8,181 bases of DNA from an uncultured Bacteroides sp. (GTDB lineage: Bacteria > Bacteroidota > Bacteroidia > Bacteroidales > Bacteroidaceae). The stretch spans positions 1 through 8,181 of the forward strand of contig CAJJYX010000149.1 in assembly GCA_905197435.1 (NCBI GenBank). The letters are read 5' to 3'. Positions 1 through 6,627 of this stretch are shown in pieces; position 1 is the stretch's first letter, and each line of letters opens with the position of its first letter. The position numbers were made by a program, and so were the translations under genes. The notes under the pieces are model-generated. The model saw nothing but the letters and a program-made list of their open reading frames with translations, did not search any database and had not been told where the DNA came from.

Positions 1-302
1 CGGCGGTCGTGGAAATATTCGTTTTCCTCCACTTCCTCCACCACTACGATTTTACCGTCGGCAGGAGCCACCACGACTTTTTCCGTCTCCTGTCCGAACA
101 GACGGATGGGGCAGCGGAAGAAGTTCACGAGTATTCCATATACTATGAGACTGATGACTGCTGCTACATAAAAGGGAACCTTGCATTCCAATCCGAAATA
201 AAGGGCGACGTTGACAGCCAGGATCAAAGCCAGACTACCTGCCAATGTATGTGTTCCTTCACGGTGTATGCGTATTTTTTTTAATCTTTTTAATCGGCCC
301 AT
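1..302 (-). CDS. psd: Phosphatidylserine decarboxylase proenzyme, N-terminal part (cut by window edge)
   Basis: This enzyme removes CO2 from phosphatidylserine to make phosphatidylethanolamine, the main zwitterionic lipid of the inner membrane. The reading frame opens at an ATG at 302-300 and stays open to the edge, giving 100 full codons. The protein starts with a basic stretch ([10 protein letters not shown]), then two hydrophobic segments at about residues 18-37 and 43-62, then [10 protein letters not shown] and the motif APADGKIV (79-86), a hallmark of the short bacterial Psd type. The C-terminal Gly-Ser self-cleavage site that forms the pyruvoyl group lies outside the window, so catalytic competence cannot be judged. 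The ATG is the first in frame after a well-placed promoter (340-370). The gene is divergent from dnaE. I recognised the family from memory of Bacteroides Psd; no search was run. Confidence 0.93.
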   Translation of the reverse strand, partial: MGRLKRLKKIRIHREGTHTLAGSLALILAVNVALYFGLECKVPFYVAAVISLIVYGILVNFFRCPIRLFGQETEKVVVAPADGKIVVVEEVEENEYFHDR

Positions 303-339
303 GTATATCGTATTTGCTATTTTAGATAGAAATCATCTG

Positions 340-370
340 CAAAAATAGGCTTATTTTGAAAATCTAACAA
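340..370 (-). promoter_or_regulatory. Predicted psd promoter (Bacteroidetes type)
   Basis: On the minus strand a TATTTTTG octamer (347-340) matches the Bacteroides -7 consensus TAnnTTTG exactly. A TTG (370-368) lies 20 bp upstream, a normal spacing for the -33 element TTTG. Transcription would start near 333 and leave a leader of about 30 nt before the psd ATG. No SD-like sequence is seen before that ATG, which is usual in Bacteroidetes. Confidence 0.6.
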
Positions 371-393
371 GGATTTGGAGAGAGAAATGCGTA

Positions 394-422
394 TGTTGAT
401 AACTTTTCGGGAAATATTTTTG
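394..422 (+). promoter_or_regulatory. Predicted dnaE promoter (Bacteroidetes type)
   Basis: A TATTTTTG octamer at 415-422 fits the -7 consensus TAnnTTTG and is identical to the psd -7 box on the other strand. The best -33 candidate is TGTTG at 394-398, with a spacer of 16 bp, somewhat short. Transcription would begin near 430, giving a leader of about 43 nt. The AAAGGA at 462-467 sits only 5 bp before the dnaE ATG and is at most a weak ribosome-binding site. Confidence 0.5.
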
Positions 423-472
423 TTAGCTGTGATAGAGGTTGTAATTTTAGGCTCTCAATAGAAAGGATATAT

Positions 473-3400
473 ATGCAAGATTTTGTTCATTTACATGTCC
501 ATACCCAATACTCTCTTCTGGATGGTCAGGCAAGTGTCAGCAAGCTGGTTGACAAGGCCATGAAGGATGGTATGAAAGGCATAGCTGTGACCGACCATGG
601 AAATATGTTCGGCATCAAGGAGTTCACCAACTATGTCAACAAGAAAAACAGTGGGCCGAAAGGGGAGATAAAGGACCTCAAAAAGAGGATTGCCGCTATC
701 GAAAACGGCGAGATAGAGTGTGAAGACAAGGAGGCGGAGATTGCTGATTGCCGTGCCAAGATGGCAGAAGCGGAAAACAAATTGTTCAAGCCGGTTGTGG
801 GTTGCGAGATGTATGTGGCCCGCCGAACCATGGATAAGAAGGAAGGAAAGGCGGATCAGAGCGGATATCACCTGATTGTGTTGGCGAAGAATGAAAAAGG
901 GTATCACAATTTGATAAAACTTGTATCACATGCCTGGACAAAGGGATACTATATGCGCCCGCGTACAGACCGCAATGAACTGGAAAAGTATCATGAGGGA
1001 CTGATTGTCTGTTCGGCATGTATTGGTGGCGAAGTTCCTAAAAAGATTATCAATGACCAACTGGAAGAGGCGGAAGAGGCCGTACGATGGTATAAGAATT
1101 TGTTTGGCGATGATTACTATCTGGAACTTCAACGCCACAAGGCCACTGTTCCCCGCGCCAACCATGAAGCCTATCCGCTTCAGCAGAAGGCGAATGCCAA
1201 ACTGCTGGAATTTGCCAAGAAGTATAATATCAAGGTCATCTGCTCCAACGACGTACATTTTGTAGACGAAGAAAACGCCGAGGCACACGACCGGCTGATT
1301 TGTCTGAGCACCGGTAAAGACCTTGATGACCCTACCCGAATGCTTTATACCAAGCAGGAATGGATGAAGACAAAGGCTGAGATGAATGCCTTGTTTGAGG
1401 ATGTTCCCGAAGCCTTGTCCAATACGTTGGAAATTTTGGACAAGGTGGAATACTATTCTATCGACCATGCACCCATTATGCCTACTTTTGCTATCCCGGA
1501 AGATTTCGGGACGGAAGAGGTCTATCGGCAGAAGTACACCGAAAAGGATTTGTTTGACGAGTTTACCCGGGATGAAAACGGTAAAGTCGTGTTGGATGAG
1601 GATGCCGCCAATGCCAAGATCAAGCGTCTGGGAGGCTATGAAAAACTATACCGTATCAAGTTGGAAGCCGACTATCTGGCAAAGTTGGCATTCGACGGTG
1701 CCAAGAAACTGTATGGCGATCCCTTATCTGACGAGGTGAAGGAACGTCTGGTCTTTGAACTGTACATCATGAAGACGATGGGTTTCCCGGGATACTTCTT
1801 GATTGTGCAGGACTTTATCAATGCCGCCCGTACAAAGTTGGGCGTTTCGGTAGGGCCGGGACGTGGCTCGGCTGCCGGTTCGGCGGTGGCTTATTGCTTG
1901 GGCATCACAAAAATAGACCCTATTCAATACGACCTTCTGTTTGAGCGTTTCTTGAATCCCGACCGTATTTCTTTGCCTGATATTGATGTGGACTTCGATG
2001 ATGACGGACGTGGGGAAGTGCTGCGTTGGGTGACGGAGAAGTACGGGCAAGAGAAAGTGGCGCACATCATTACGTATGGCACAATGGCGACCAAGATGGC
2101 CATCAAGGACGTGGCGCGTGTACAGAAACTGCCTTTGAGCGAGTCTGACCGTCTGTGCAAGCTCGTGCCGGATAAGATTCCCGACAAGAAGCTCAACCTG
2201 ACGAATGCCATTGCATACGTGCCCGAATTGCAGGCTGCGGAGGCTTCGCCCGATCCGCTGGTGCGCGATACGATGAAATATGCCAAGATGCTGGAAGGCA
2301 ATGTGCGCGGTACGGGTGTACATGCCTGCGGTACCATTATTTGCCGTGACGACATCACGGACTGGGTACCCGTAAGTACGGCGGATGATAAGGAGACGGG
2401 CGAGAAGATGCTTGTCACCCAATACGAAGGTTCCGTCATTGAAGATACGGGACTAATCAAGATGGACTTCCTTGGATTGAAGACCTTGTCCATCATCAAG
2501 GAGGCTGTTGCCAATATACGTATGCACCGCGGTGTGGAACTTGACATCGACAAGATATCCATTTCCGACCCCGCTACCTATAAACTCTATTGTGACGGGC
2601 GCACCATCGGTACATTCCAATTTGAATCGGCAGGTATGCAGAAGTACTTGCGCGAATTGCAGCCGAGCACTTTCGAAGACTTGATTGCCATGAATGCCCT
2701 TTACCGTCCGGGACCTATGGACTATATCCCCGATTTCATTGACCGTAAGTGGGGACGTAAGCCCATTGAATATGATATCCCCGTCATGGAGAAGTATCTG
2801 AAAGATACCTACGGCATTACGGTGTATCAAGAGCAGGTCATGCTTTTGTCACGCTTGCTGGCTGATTTTACCCGTGGTGAGTCTGATGCTTTGCGTAAAG
2901 CGATGGGTAAGAAATTGCGTGACAAGCTGGACCACATGAAACCGAAATTCATTTCGGGCGGACAAAAGAACGGTCATGATCCGAAAGTGCTTGAGAAGAT
3001 TTGGGCTGACTGGGAAAAGTTCGCGTCCTACGCTTTCAACAAGTCACATGCCACCTGCTATTCATGGGTAGCCTACCAGACGGCTTTCCTCAAAGCCAAT
3101 TATCCGGCCGAATACATGGCAGCAGTCATGAGCCGAAGTTTGGCAAACATTACCGATATCACTAAACTGATGGACGAATGCAAGGCAATGGGCATCAATA
3201 CATTGGGACCGGATGTAAATGAAAGTAACCTGAAATTCACAGTGAATAAGGAAGGTAACATCCGTTTTGGCCTTGGTGCGGTGAAAGGAGTAGGTGAAGG
3301 GGCTGTGCATAGCATCATGGAGGAACGCGAGAAGAACGGACCTTTCAAAGGGATATTTGATTTTGTGCAGCGTGTCAATCTGACAGCCTGCAACAAGAAA

Positions 3401-4270
3401 AATCTGGAATGCCTTGCTTTGGCAGGAGGATTTGACAGTTTCCCCGAACTGAAGCGCGAGCAATATTTTGCCGTGAACTCTAAGAATGAGGTTTTCCTCG
3501 AAACATTGGTGCGCTATGGCAACCGTTACCAAGCGGATCAGGCTGCTGCTGCAAACTCCTTGTTCGGCGGTGAGAATGTAGTGGATATTGCCACTCCGGA
3601 AATACCGGTGGCGGAACGGTGGAGCGACCTTGACCGTTTGAACCGGGAACGCGATTTGGTGGGTATTTATCTTTCGGCACACCCGTTGGATGAATATTCT
3701 GTTGTTCTGGAACATGTTTGCAACACTCGCATGGCAGAGCTGGAAGATAAAGCGGCACTTGTGGGACGCGAAATAACAATGGGCGGCATCGTAACTGCCG
3801 TGCGCCGTGGCATCAGCAAGAACGGAAATCCCTACGGCATTGCCAAGATTGAAGACTATTCCGGTTCGGCGGAACTTCCTTTCTTCGGAAATGATTGGGT
3901 GACCTATCAGGGATATCTGGGTGAGCGTACTTTCCTTTTCATTAAAGCCCGTTGCCAGCCAAAGCAATGGCGGCAGGATGAGCTGGAACTGAAGATAACT
4001 TCTATGGAACTTCTGCCCGACGTCAAGGAAAAGCTGATTGAGAAAATAACCATTCTCATTCCGTTGAGTGTGCTGAACAAAGCTTTGATAACCGAGCTTG
4101 CCGAATTGACTAAGGAACGGCCGGGCAATACGGAACTTTATTTCAAGGTCAGTGACCCGGAAAGCAAGATGACGGTCGATTTGATTTCCCGCCCAGTAAA
4201 GCTTTCTGTGGGGCGTGATCTTATCACTTATTTGAAAGAACGGCCGGACCTCGAGTTTCGGATTAATTAG
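473..4270 (+). CDS. dnaE: DNA polymerase III alpha subunit (replicative polymerase)
   Basis: This is the catalytic subunit of the replicative DNA polymerase, a cytoplasmic member of the C-family (DnaE1). The 1265-aa protein is full length. An N-terminal PHP domain (about 1-275) begins HLHVHTQYSLLDG and has TDHGN at 40-44. The polymerase core has VGPGRGS (460-466), PDIDVDF with catalytic D503 and D505, and KMDFLG with the third aspartate D665, corresponding to E. coli D401, D403 and D555. YRPGPM (744-749) and FNKSHAT (855-861) follow. A helix-hairpin-helix region lies near 930-955 and an OB fold near 1097-1170. The PHP domain carries a charged insert at about 57-105. The ATG at 473 directly precedes the conserved PHP motif, so the start is firm. 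The gene appears monocistronic: the next gene converges on it. Confidence 0.98.
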   Translation: MQDFVHLHVHTQYSLLDGQASVSKLVDKAMKDGMKGIAVTDHGNMFGIKEFTNYVNKKNSGPKGEIKDLKKRIAAIENGEIECEDKEAEIADCRAKMAEAENKLFKPVVGCEMYVARRTMDKKEGKADQSGYHLIVLAKNEKGYHNLIKLVSHAWTKGYYMRPRTDRNELEKYHEGLIVCSACIGGEVPKKIINDQLEEAEEAVRWYKNLFGDDYYLELQRHKATVPRANHEAYPLQQKANAKLLEFAKKYNIKVICSNDVHFVDEENAEAHDRLICLSTGKDLDDPTRMLYTKQEWMKTKAEMNALFEDVPEALSNTLEILDKVEYYSIDHAPIMPTFAIPEDFGTEEVYRQKYTEKDLFDEFTRDENGKVVLDEDAANAKIKRLGGYEKLYRIKLEADYLAKLAFDGAKKLYGDPLSDEVKERLVFELYIMKTMGFPGYFLIVQDFINAARTKLGVSVGPGRGSAAGSAVAYCLGITKIDPIQYDLLFERFLNPDRISLPDIDVDFDDDGRGEVLRWVTEKYGQEKVAHIITYGTMATKMAIKDVARVQKLPLSESDRLCKLVPDKIPDKKLNLTNAIAYVPELQAAEASPDPLVRDTMKYAKMLEGNVRGTGVHACGTIICRDDITDWVPVSTADDKETGEKMLVTQYEGSVIEDTGLIKMDFLGLKTLSIIKEAVANIRMHRGVELDIDKISISDPATYKLYCDGRTIGTFQFESAGMQKYLRELQPSTFEDLIAMNALYRPGPMDYIPDFIDRKWGRKPIEYDIPVMEKYLKDTYGITVYQEQVMLLSRLLADFTRGESDALRKAMGKKLRDKLDHMKPKFISGGQKNGHDPKVLEKIWADWEKFASYAFNKSHATCYSWVAYQTAFLKANYPAEYMAAVMSRSLANITDITKLMDECKAMGINTLGPDVNESNLKFTVNKEGNIRFGLGAVKGVGEGAVHSIMEEREKNGPFKGIFDFVQRVNLTACNKKNLECLALAGGFDSFPELKREQYFAVNSKNEVFLETLVRYGNRYQADQAAAANSLFGGENVVDIATPEIPVAERWSDLDRLNRERDLVGIYLSAHPLDEYSVVLEHVCNTRMAELEDKAALVGREITMGGIVTAVRRGISKNGNPYGIAKIEDYSGSAELPFFGNDWVTYQGYLGERTFLFIKARCQPKQWRQDELELKITSMELLPDVKEKLIEKITILIPLSVLNKALITELAELTKERPGNTELYFKVSDPESKMTVDLISRPVKLSVGRDLITYLKERPDLEFRIN

Positions 4271-4303
4271 CTGCCTTTGCTCAGGATAAAAAACTGTTGT
4301 GAT

Positions 4304-4341
4304 CTGTCTGAGTGATGTAAGTGTGCCTGTCTGAATGATGT
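4304..4341 (+). repeat. 15-bp direct repeat downstream of dnaE
   Basis: CTGTCTGAGTGATGT at 4304-4318 recurs as CTGTCTGAATGATGT at 4327-4341 with one mismatch, 23 bp apart start to start. The CTGTCTGA core of the second copy forms most of the left arm of the hairpin at 4324-4363. The first copy could pair with the same right arm over 8 bp. It probably arose as a local duplication of a terminator arm; no function can be shown. Confidence 0.6.
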
Positions 4342-4363
4342 GTGTATCAAAATCAGACAGGCA
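4324..4363. terminator. Hairpin between dnaE and the esterase gene, possible transcription terminator
   Basis: TGCCTGTCTGA (4324-4334) and TCAGACAGGCA (4353-4363) form a perfect 11-bp inverted repeat around an 18-nt loop. It starts 53 bp after the dnaE stop, between two convergent genes. There is no clean T tract on either side, so it is not a classic intrinsic terminator. A two-way transcription barrier or mRNA 3'-end structure is the simplest reading. Confidence 0.5.
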
Positions 4364-4368
4364 TCTCA

Positions 4369-4408
4369 TTCTGTCATGCAAAACGTAGTGAAGCATCTTT
4401 TCTTCACT
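4369..4408 (+). repeat. Solo copy of a dispersed 'HAERSEAS'-type intergenic repeat, with hairpin
   Basis: The stretch TTCTGTCATGC (4369-4379) followed by CGTAGTGAAGCATCT (4384-4398) closely resembles a short intergenic repeat that turns up in many Bacteroidetes and metagenome assemblies. When translated by accident it yields peptides like FCHAERSEAS; here the accidental frame reads SFCHAKRSEAS. The 3' part includes AGTGAAG (4387-4393) pairing with CTTCACT (4402-4408) over a loop of 8 nt. Recognition is from memory of the pattern. The hairpin is seen directly and may add to termination between the convergent genes. Confidence 0.5.
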
Positions 4409-4422
4409 CCTCATTAATTGTT

Positions 4423-5571
4423 TTATTTTGGAAGTTGTTTGACGTTTGCCTTTATGATTTTCGGTCCGATGTGTGGACTCTTGTATCCGGCAAGTCCTTT
4501 TTCCTGCAGGAATCGTTCGAGCAAATCGGCGATTTCGAGGTTGTTAAGGTCGGCAAATGGTGCATGAGTATTGCCATGTATACCTATTTCGGGAAGGGTG
4601 AGCAGGGTTGCATCGCCTCCATGGCGATTGACCGTCTCAATAAATTGGCGGGCACGTTTTTTAGCCACACGCCATACTTCGCTGTTGAAATTGTCAGACT
4701 TTTCCGTTGCCACATTATCTCCGAACACGATAATGATGGGCATCCGGGTCAATTTTTGAAAATCCTCATCCGATACGATCTGTGGAGCTTGCGTCTCGTT
4801 GCATAGAGCAATCTCGGATGCCTCCAGGTCAGTGGGACAATCATTTTGTGGAAAGGCGCACGCTCCCGGTTCGTAAGCAACAATGGCCTTGACTGATTCC
4901 GGGGCAGTCATTGCAGTTGCCCAACCGTATTGCCCGCTGTTAGAATGAGTAATGAGAACGGAAGGCCCGGTCTGTTTAAAAAGTTCAGCCATTGTCCTAC
5001 CCATGAAATCGCGGTGTTCTTTGCTGCGTGGTTCCTCTCCGGTATCGGGAGTCTGTTGGCGAAAGAATTGGTCGATAGATACTGAATCCTTCGGGAATAG
5101 TAGGGTGTCAAAGAAGGTCCGTTCGGCTCCTTTACGCCAAGTTCCGTTTCTGAATGCTTCCCAAACGGCTCTTTCACTCAGAATTGTGGGAGGAGCTAAC
5201 CGTGTATCGACCTTTGAGGTGGTGTAACCTGCCCGCCCCCGGCGAGGCTGGTCGATGATATAAACCGACCAGTTACGACGTGGTAGGATAGCCATGTATC
5301 CTTCGCGTCCGTCGGGTGTCATTTCGTAGGAGCGTCCCGATTGCCCAATGCCATGCCACATAATGATGGGGTAAGTCCGTGAGTTCTGTGGAACGTAGAA
5401 TTGTGCATAACCATGATCACCGTGAAAGGTTGCCCCGTCTGCGCTCGGCGTAACCTTACCGCCGAAAAGGAAACTGCCCATCGTTCTCAAAACAATCGGT
5501 TCTTCTACTTGTTGTGCGTACGACATTACACCAAGAAATGTCAATGCAAGTAATAAAATTATTTTCTTCAT
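4423..5571 (-). CDS. Secreted alpha/beta hydrolase, esterase 713-like
   Basis: A predicted periplasmic or secreted serine esterase of 382 aa; the substrate is unknown. The start chosen is the ATG at 5571, which opens directly into a signal peptide (MKKIILLLALTFLGV, likely cut after SYA at residue 19, no lipobox cysteine). An in-frame ATG at 5583 would add only MTIY. The mature protein has WHGIGQSG (72-79, oxyanion-hole region), TPDGREG (85-91) and DQPRRGRAG (107-115). The nucleophile elbow is THSNSG with S210; YEPG follows with E234, exactly 24 residues later, and then HGNTH with H332/H336. This order and spacing match esterase 713 of Alcaligenes (Ser206, Glu230, His298) as I remember it. That enzyme's adjacent cysteines after HG are absent here. 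The gene follows the aldo/keto reductase on the same strand by 77 bp and is probably co-transcribed with it. Confidence 0.85.
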   Translation of the reverse strand: MKKIILLLALTFLGVMSYAQQVEEPIVLRTMGSFLFGGKVTPSADGATFHGDHGYAQFYVPQNSRTYPIIMWHGIGQSGRSYEMTPDGREGYMAILPRRNWSVYIIDQPRRGRAGYTTSKVDTRLAPPTILSERAVWEAFRNGTWRKGAERTFFDTLLFPKDSVSIDQFFRQQTPDTGEEPRSKEHRDFMGRTMAELFKQTGPSVLITHSNSGQYGWATAMTAPESVKAIVAYEPGACAFPQNDCPTDLEASEIALCNETQAPQIVSDEDFQKLTRMPIIIVFGDNVATEKSDNFNSEVWRVAKKRARQFIETVNRHGGDATLLTLPEIGIHGNTHAPFADLNNLEIADLLERFLQEKGLAGYKSPHIGPKIIKANVKQLPK

Positions 5572-5600
5572 GTATATCGTCATTTTACTTGATTATCTTG

Positions 5601-5632
5601 TTAACCCTTGCATGCAGTACGCAAGGGATTAA
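5601..5632. other. Stem-loop between the reductase and esterase genes
   Basis: CCCTTGC (5605-5611) pairs with GCAAGGG (5621-5627) around a 9-nt loop. The stem extends with TTAA (5601-5604) against TTAA (5629-5632) past a single bulged base. On the transcribed (minus) strand no U tract follows, so it is not a convincing intrinsic terminator. It could protect the mRNA or adjust relative expression of the two genes, or be an operator. I see no TAnnTTTG promoter for the esterase in this 77-bp gap. Confidence 0.45.
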
Positions 5633-5648
5633 TAATGTTTTATTCATA

Positions 5649-6497
5649 TCAATCGTGTATCTTATGGGTACTGATAAATCTGACAGTCGGAAGATCAGCC
5701 GCGTCGTAAATCAAACTCGCTCCGGTGTCAAGCTCGCTTATAATACTCATTTCCTTATCAGTGAGCGTGAAATTGAAAATATCGAAATTTTCAGCCATAC
5801 GTTCTTTGTGTACGGTCTTGGGAATTACGACCACATTGCGCTGGTTAAGCCAACGCAGGATAACCTGACCTATGCTCTTCCTGTGCTGTTTTGAAATAGC
5901 CTTGAGTAGCGGATGATTGAAAATATCGCCCTTCCCTTCAGCGAATGGAGCCCATGCCTCATGTTGAATTCCCTCGCGGCAAAGAAAAGCATTGGATGCT
6001 TTCTGTTGATGGATGGGGTTGGTTTCGATTTGATTGACCATCGGTTTGATTTCGTTGTGCAGCATCATATCGAGCAGGCGTTCGTCCGGGAAGCTCGTCA
6101 CGCCGATGGCCCGGATGCGTCCCTCTTTATATAACCGTTCCACAGCCCGCCATGCGGAGTAATAGTTGCCATAGGGCTTGTGCAGTAGGTACAGGTCAAG
6201 ATAGTCCAGCCCAAGCAGTTTCATGGACTTCTCGAATGCACGGAGGGCGTCGTCGTATTCATAATCCTGTACCCATAGTTTTGTTGTTATGAAAAGTTCT
6301 TCGCGCTTGATGCCGCTGTTTCGGACGGCATCGCCCACTTCTTTCTCGTTGAAATAGGAGGATGCAGTGTCAATCATGCGATAACCGATTTCGAGAGCAT
6401 CCGTTACGGCACGTTCGGTTTCGTTTTGAGGAATCAGGTAGACGCCGAATCCGATGGACGGCATCATTACACCATTGTTGAGTCTTACTTGCTTCAT
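5649..6497 (-). CDS. Aldo/keto reductase (2,5-diketogluconate reductase-like)
   Basis: A cytoplasmic NAD(P)H-dependent reductase that should convert aldehydes or ketones to alcohols; the physiological substrate cannot be read from sequence. The 282-aa length is typical for the (beta/alpha)8-barrel family. The catalytic tetrad is complete: D43 (IDTASSY), Y48, K73 (TTKLW) and H106 (LLHKP). The cofactor region is present: Q156 (VNQIETNP) and IPKTVHKERMAEN at 225-237. Oddly, the usual GVSNF motif reads GVTSF (132-136), replacing a cofactor-binding asparagine by serine. The ATG at 6497 is preferred. A longer frame would need a TTG at 6524, which lies inside the predicted -7 box. It is divergent from an AraC-family gene and followed by the esterase gene, suggesting a regulated two-gene operon. 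Confidence 0.92.
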   Translation of the reverse strand: MKQVRLNNGVMMPSIGFGVYLIPQNETERAVTDALEIGYRMIDTASSYFNEKEVGDAVRNSGIKREELFITTKLWVQDYEYDDALRAFEKSMKLLGLDYLDLYLLHKPYGNYYSAWRAVERLYKEGRIRAIGVTSFPDERLLDMMLHNEIKPMVNQIETNPIHQQKASNAFLCREGIQHEAWAPFAEGKGDIFNHPLLKAISKQHRKSIGQVILRWLNQRNVVVIPKTVHKERMAENFDIFNFTLTDKEMSIISELDTGASLIYDAADLPTVRFISTHKIHD

Positions 6498-6521
6498 ATC
6501 GTCATTATTAGGTTTCTGCTG

Positions 6522-6529
6522 CAAATTTA
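6522..6529 (-). promoter_or_regulatory. Predicted promoter -7 box of the reductase-esterase operon
   Basis: The minus strand reads TAAATTTG (6529-6522), an exact fit to the Bacteroidetes -7 consensus TAnnTTTG, followed by CAGCAGAAAC. No good TTTG is found about 20 bp upstream, which would suit a promoter needing an activator. Transcription would start near 6515, leaving a leader of about 18 nt before the ATG at 6497. Confidence 0.5.
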
Positions 6530-6595
6530 CGGCGTATCGATGGTATAATGATTATGAAATTCTATGGGTAATTTTCACTTTTCGTGGTATTTCCC

Positions 6596-6603
6596 TACAT
6601 TTG
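6596..6603 (+). promoter_or_regulatory. Predicted promoter -7 box of the AraC-family gene
   Basis: TACATTTG (6596-6603) is an exact fit to TAnnTTTG, followed by CAGAAAC. A TTTT at 6572-6575 lies 20 bp upstream as a weak -33 element. Transcription would begin near 6610 and leave a leader of only about 18 nt before the ATG at 6628, which supports that start over the upstream in-frame ATG at 6454. Confidence 0.5.
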
Positions 6604-6627
6604 CAGAAACAATATTATATAATCTGT

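Noticed and set aside
9..284. 91-codon plus-strand frame at the left edge
   Set aside because: It is fully antisense to psd, whose own frame encodes a recognisable protein with APADGKIV.
3062..4414. 450-codon open frame antisense to the 3' part of dnaE
   Set aside because: It lies almost wholly opposite the conserved dnaE frame, shows no recognisable domain, and is rich in His, Gln and Phe as expected from an antisense shadow of coding sequence.
4342..4806. 154-codon plus-strand frame after dnaE, containing CHAKRSEAS
   Set aside because: Most of it is antisense to the esterase gene. The RSEAS part is the accidental translation of an intergenic repeat, not a protein motif.
5514..5894. 126-codon plus-strand frame across the esterase/reductase junction
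   Set aside because: It overlaps the 5' end of the esterase gene and the 3' end of the reductase gene on the other strand and has no recognisable features.
6498..6524. TTG start giving a 291-aa reductase
   Set aside because: The TTG overlaps the predicted -7 box at 6522-6529, and the ATG at 6497 directly precedes the usual N-terminus of the family.
6454..6627. 58-residue N-terminal extension of the AraC-family protein
   Set aside because: It would overlap the divergent reductase gene and cross both predicted promoters. The ATG at 6628 gives a normal length and sits just after a -7 box.
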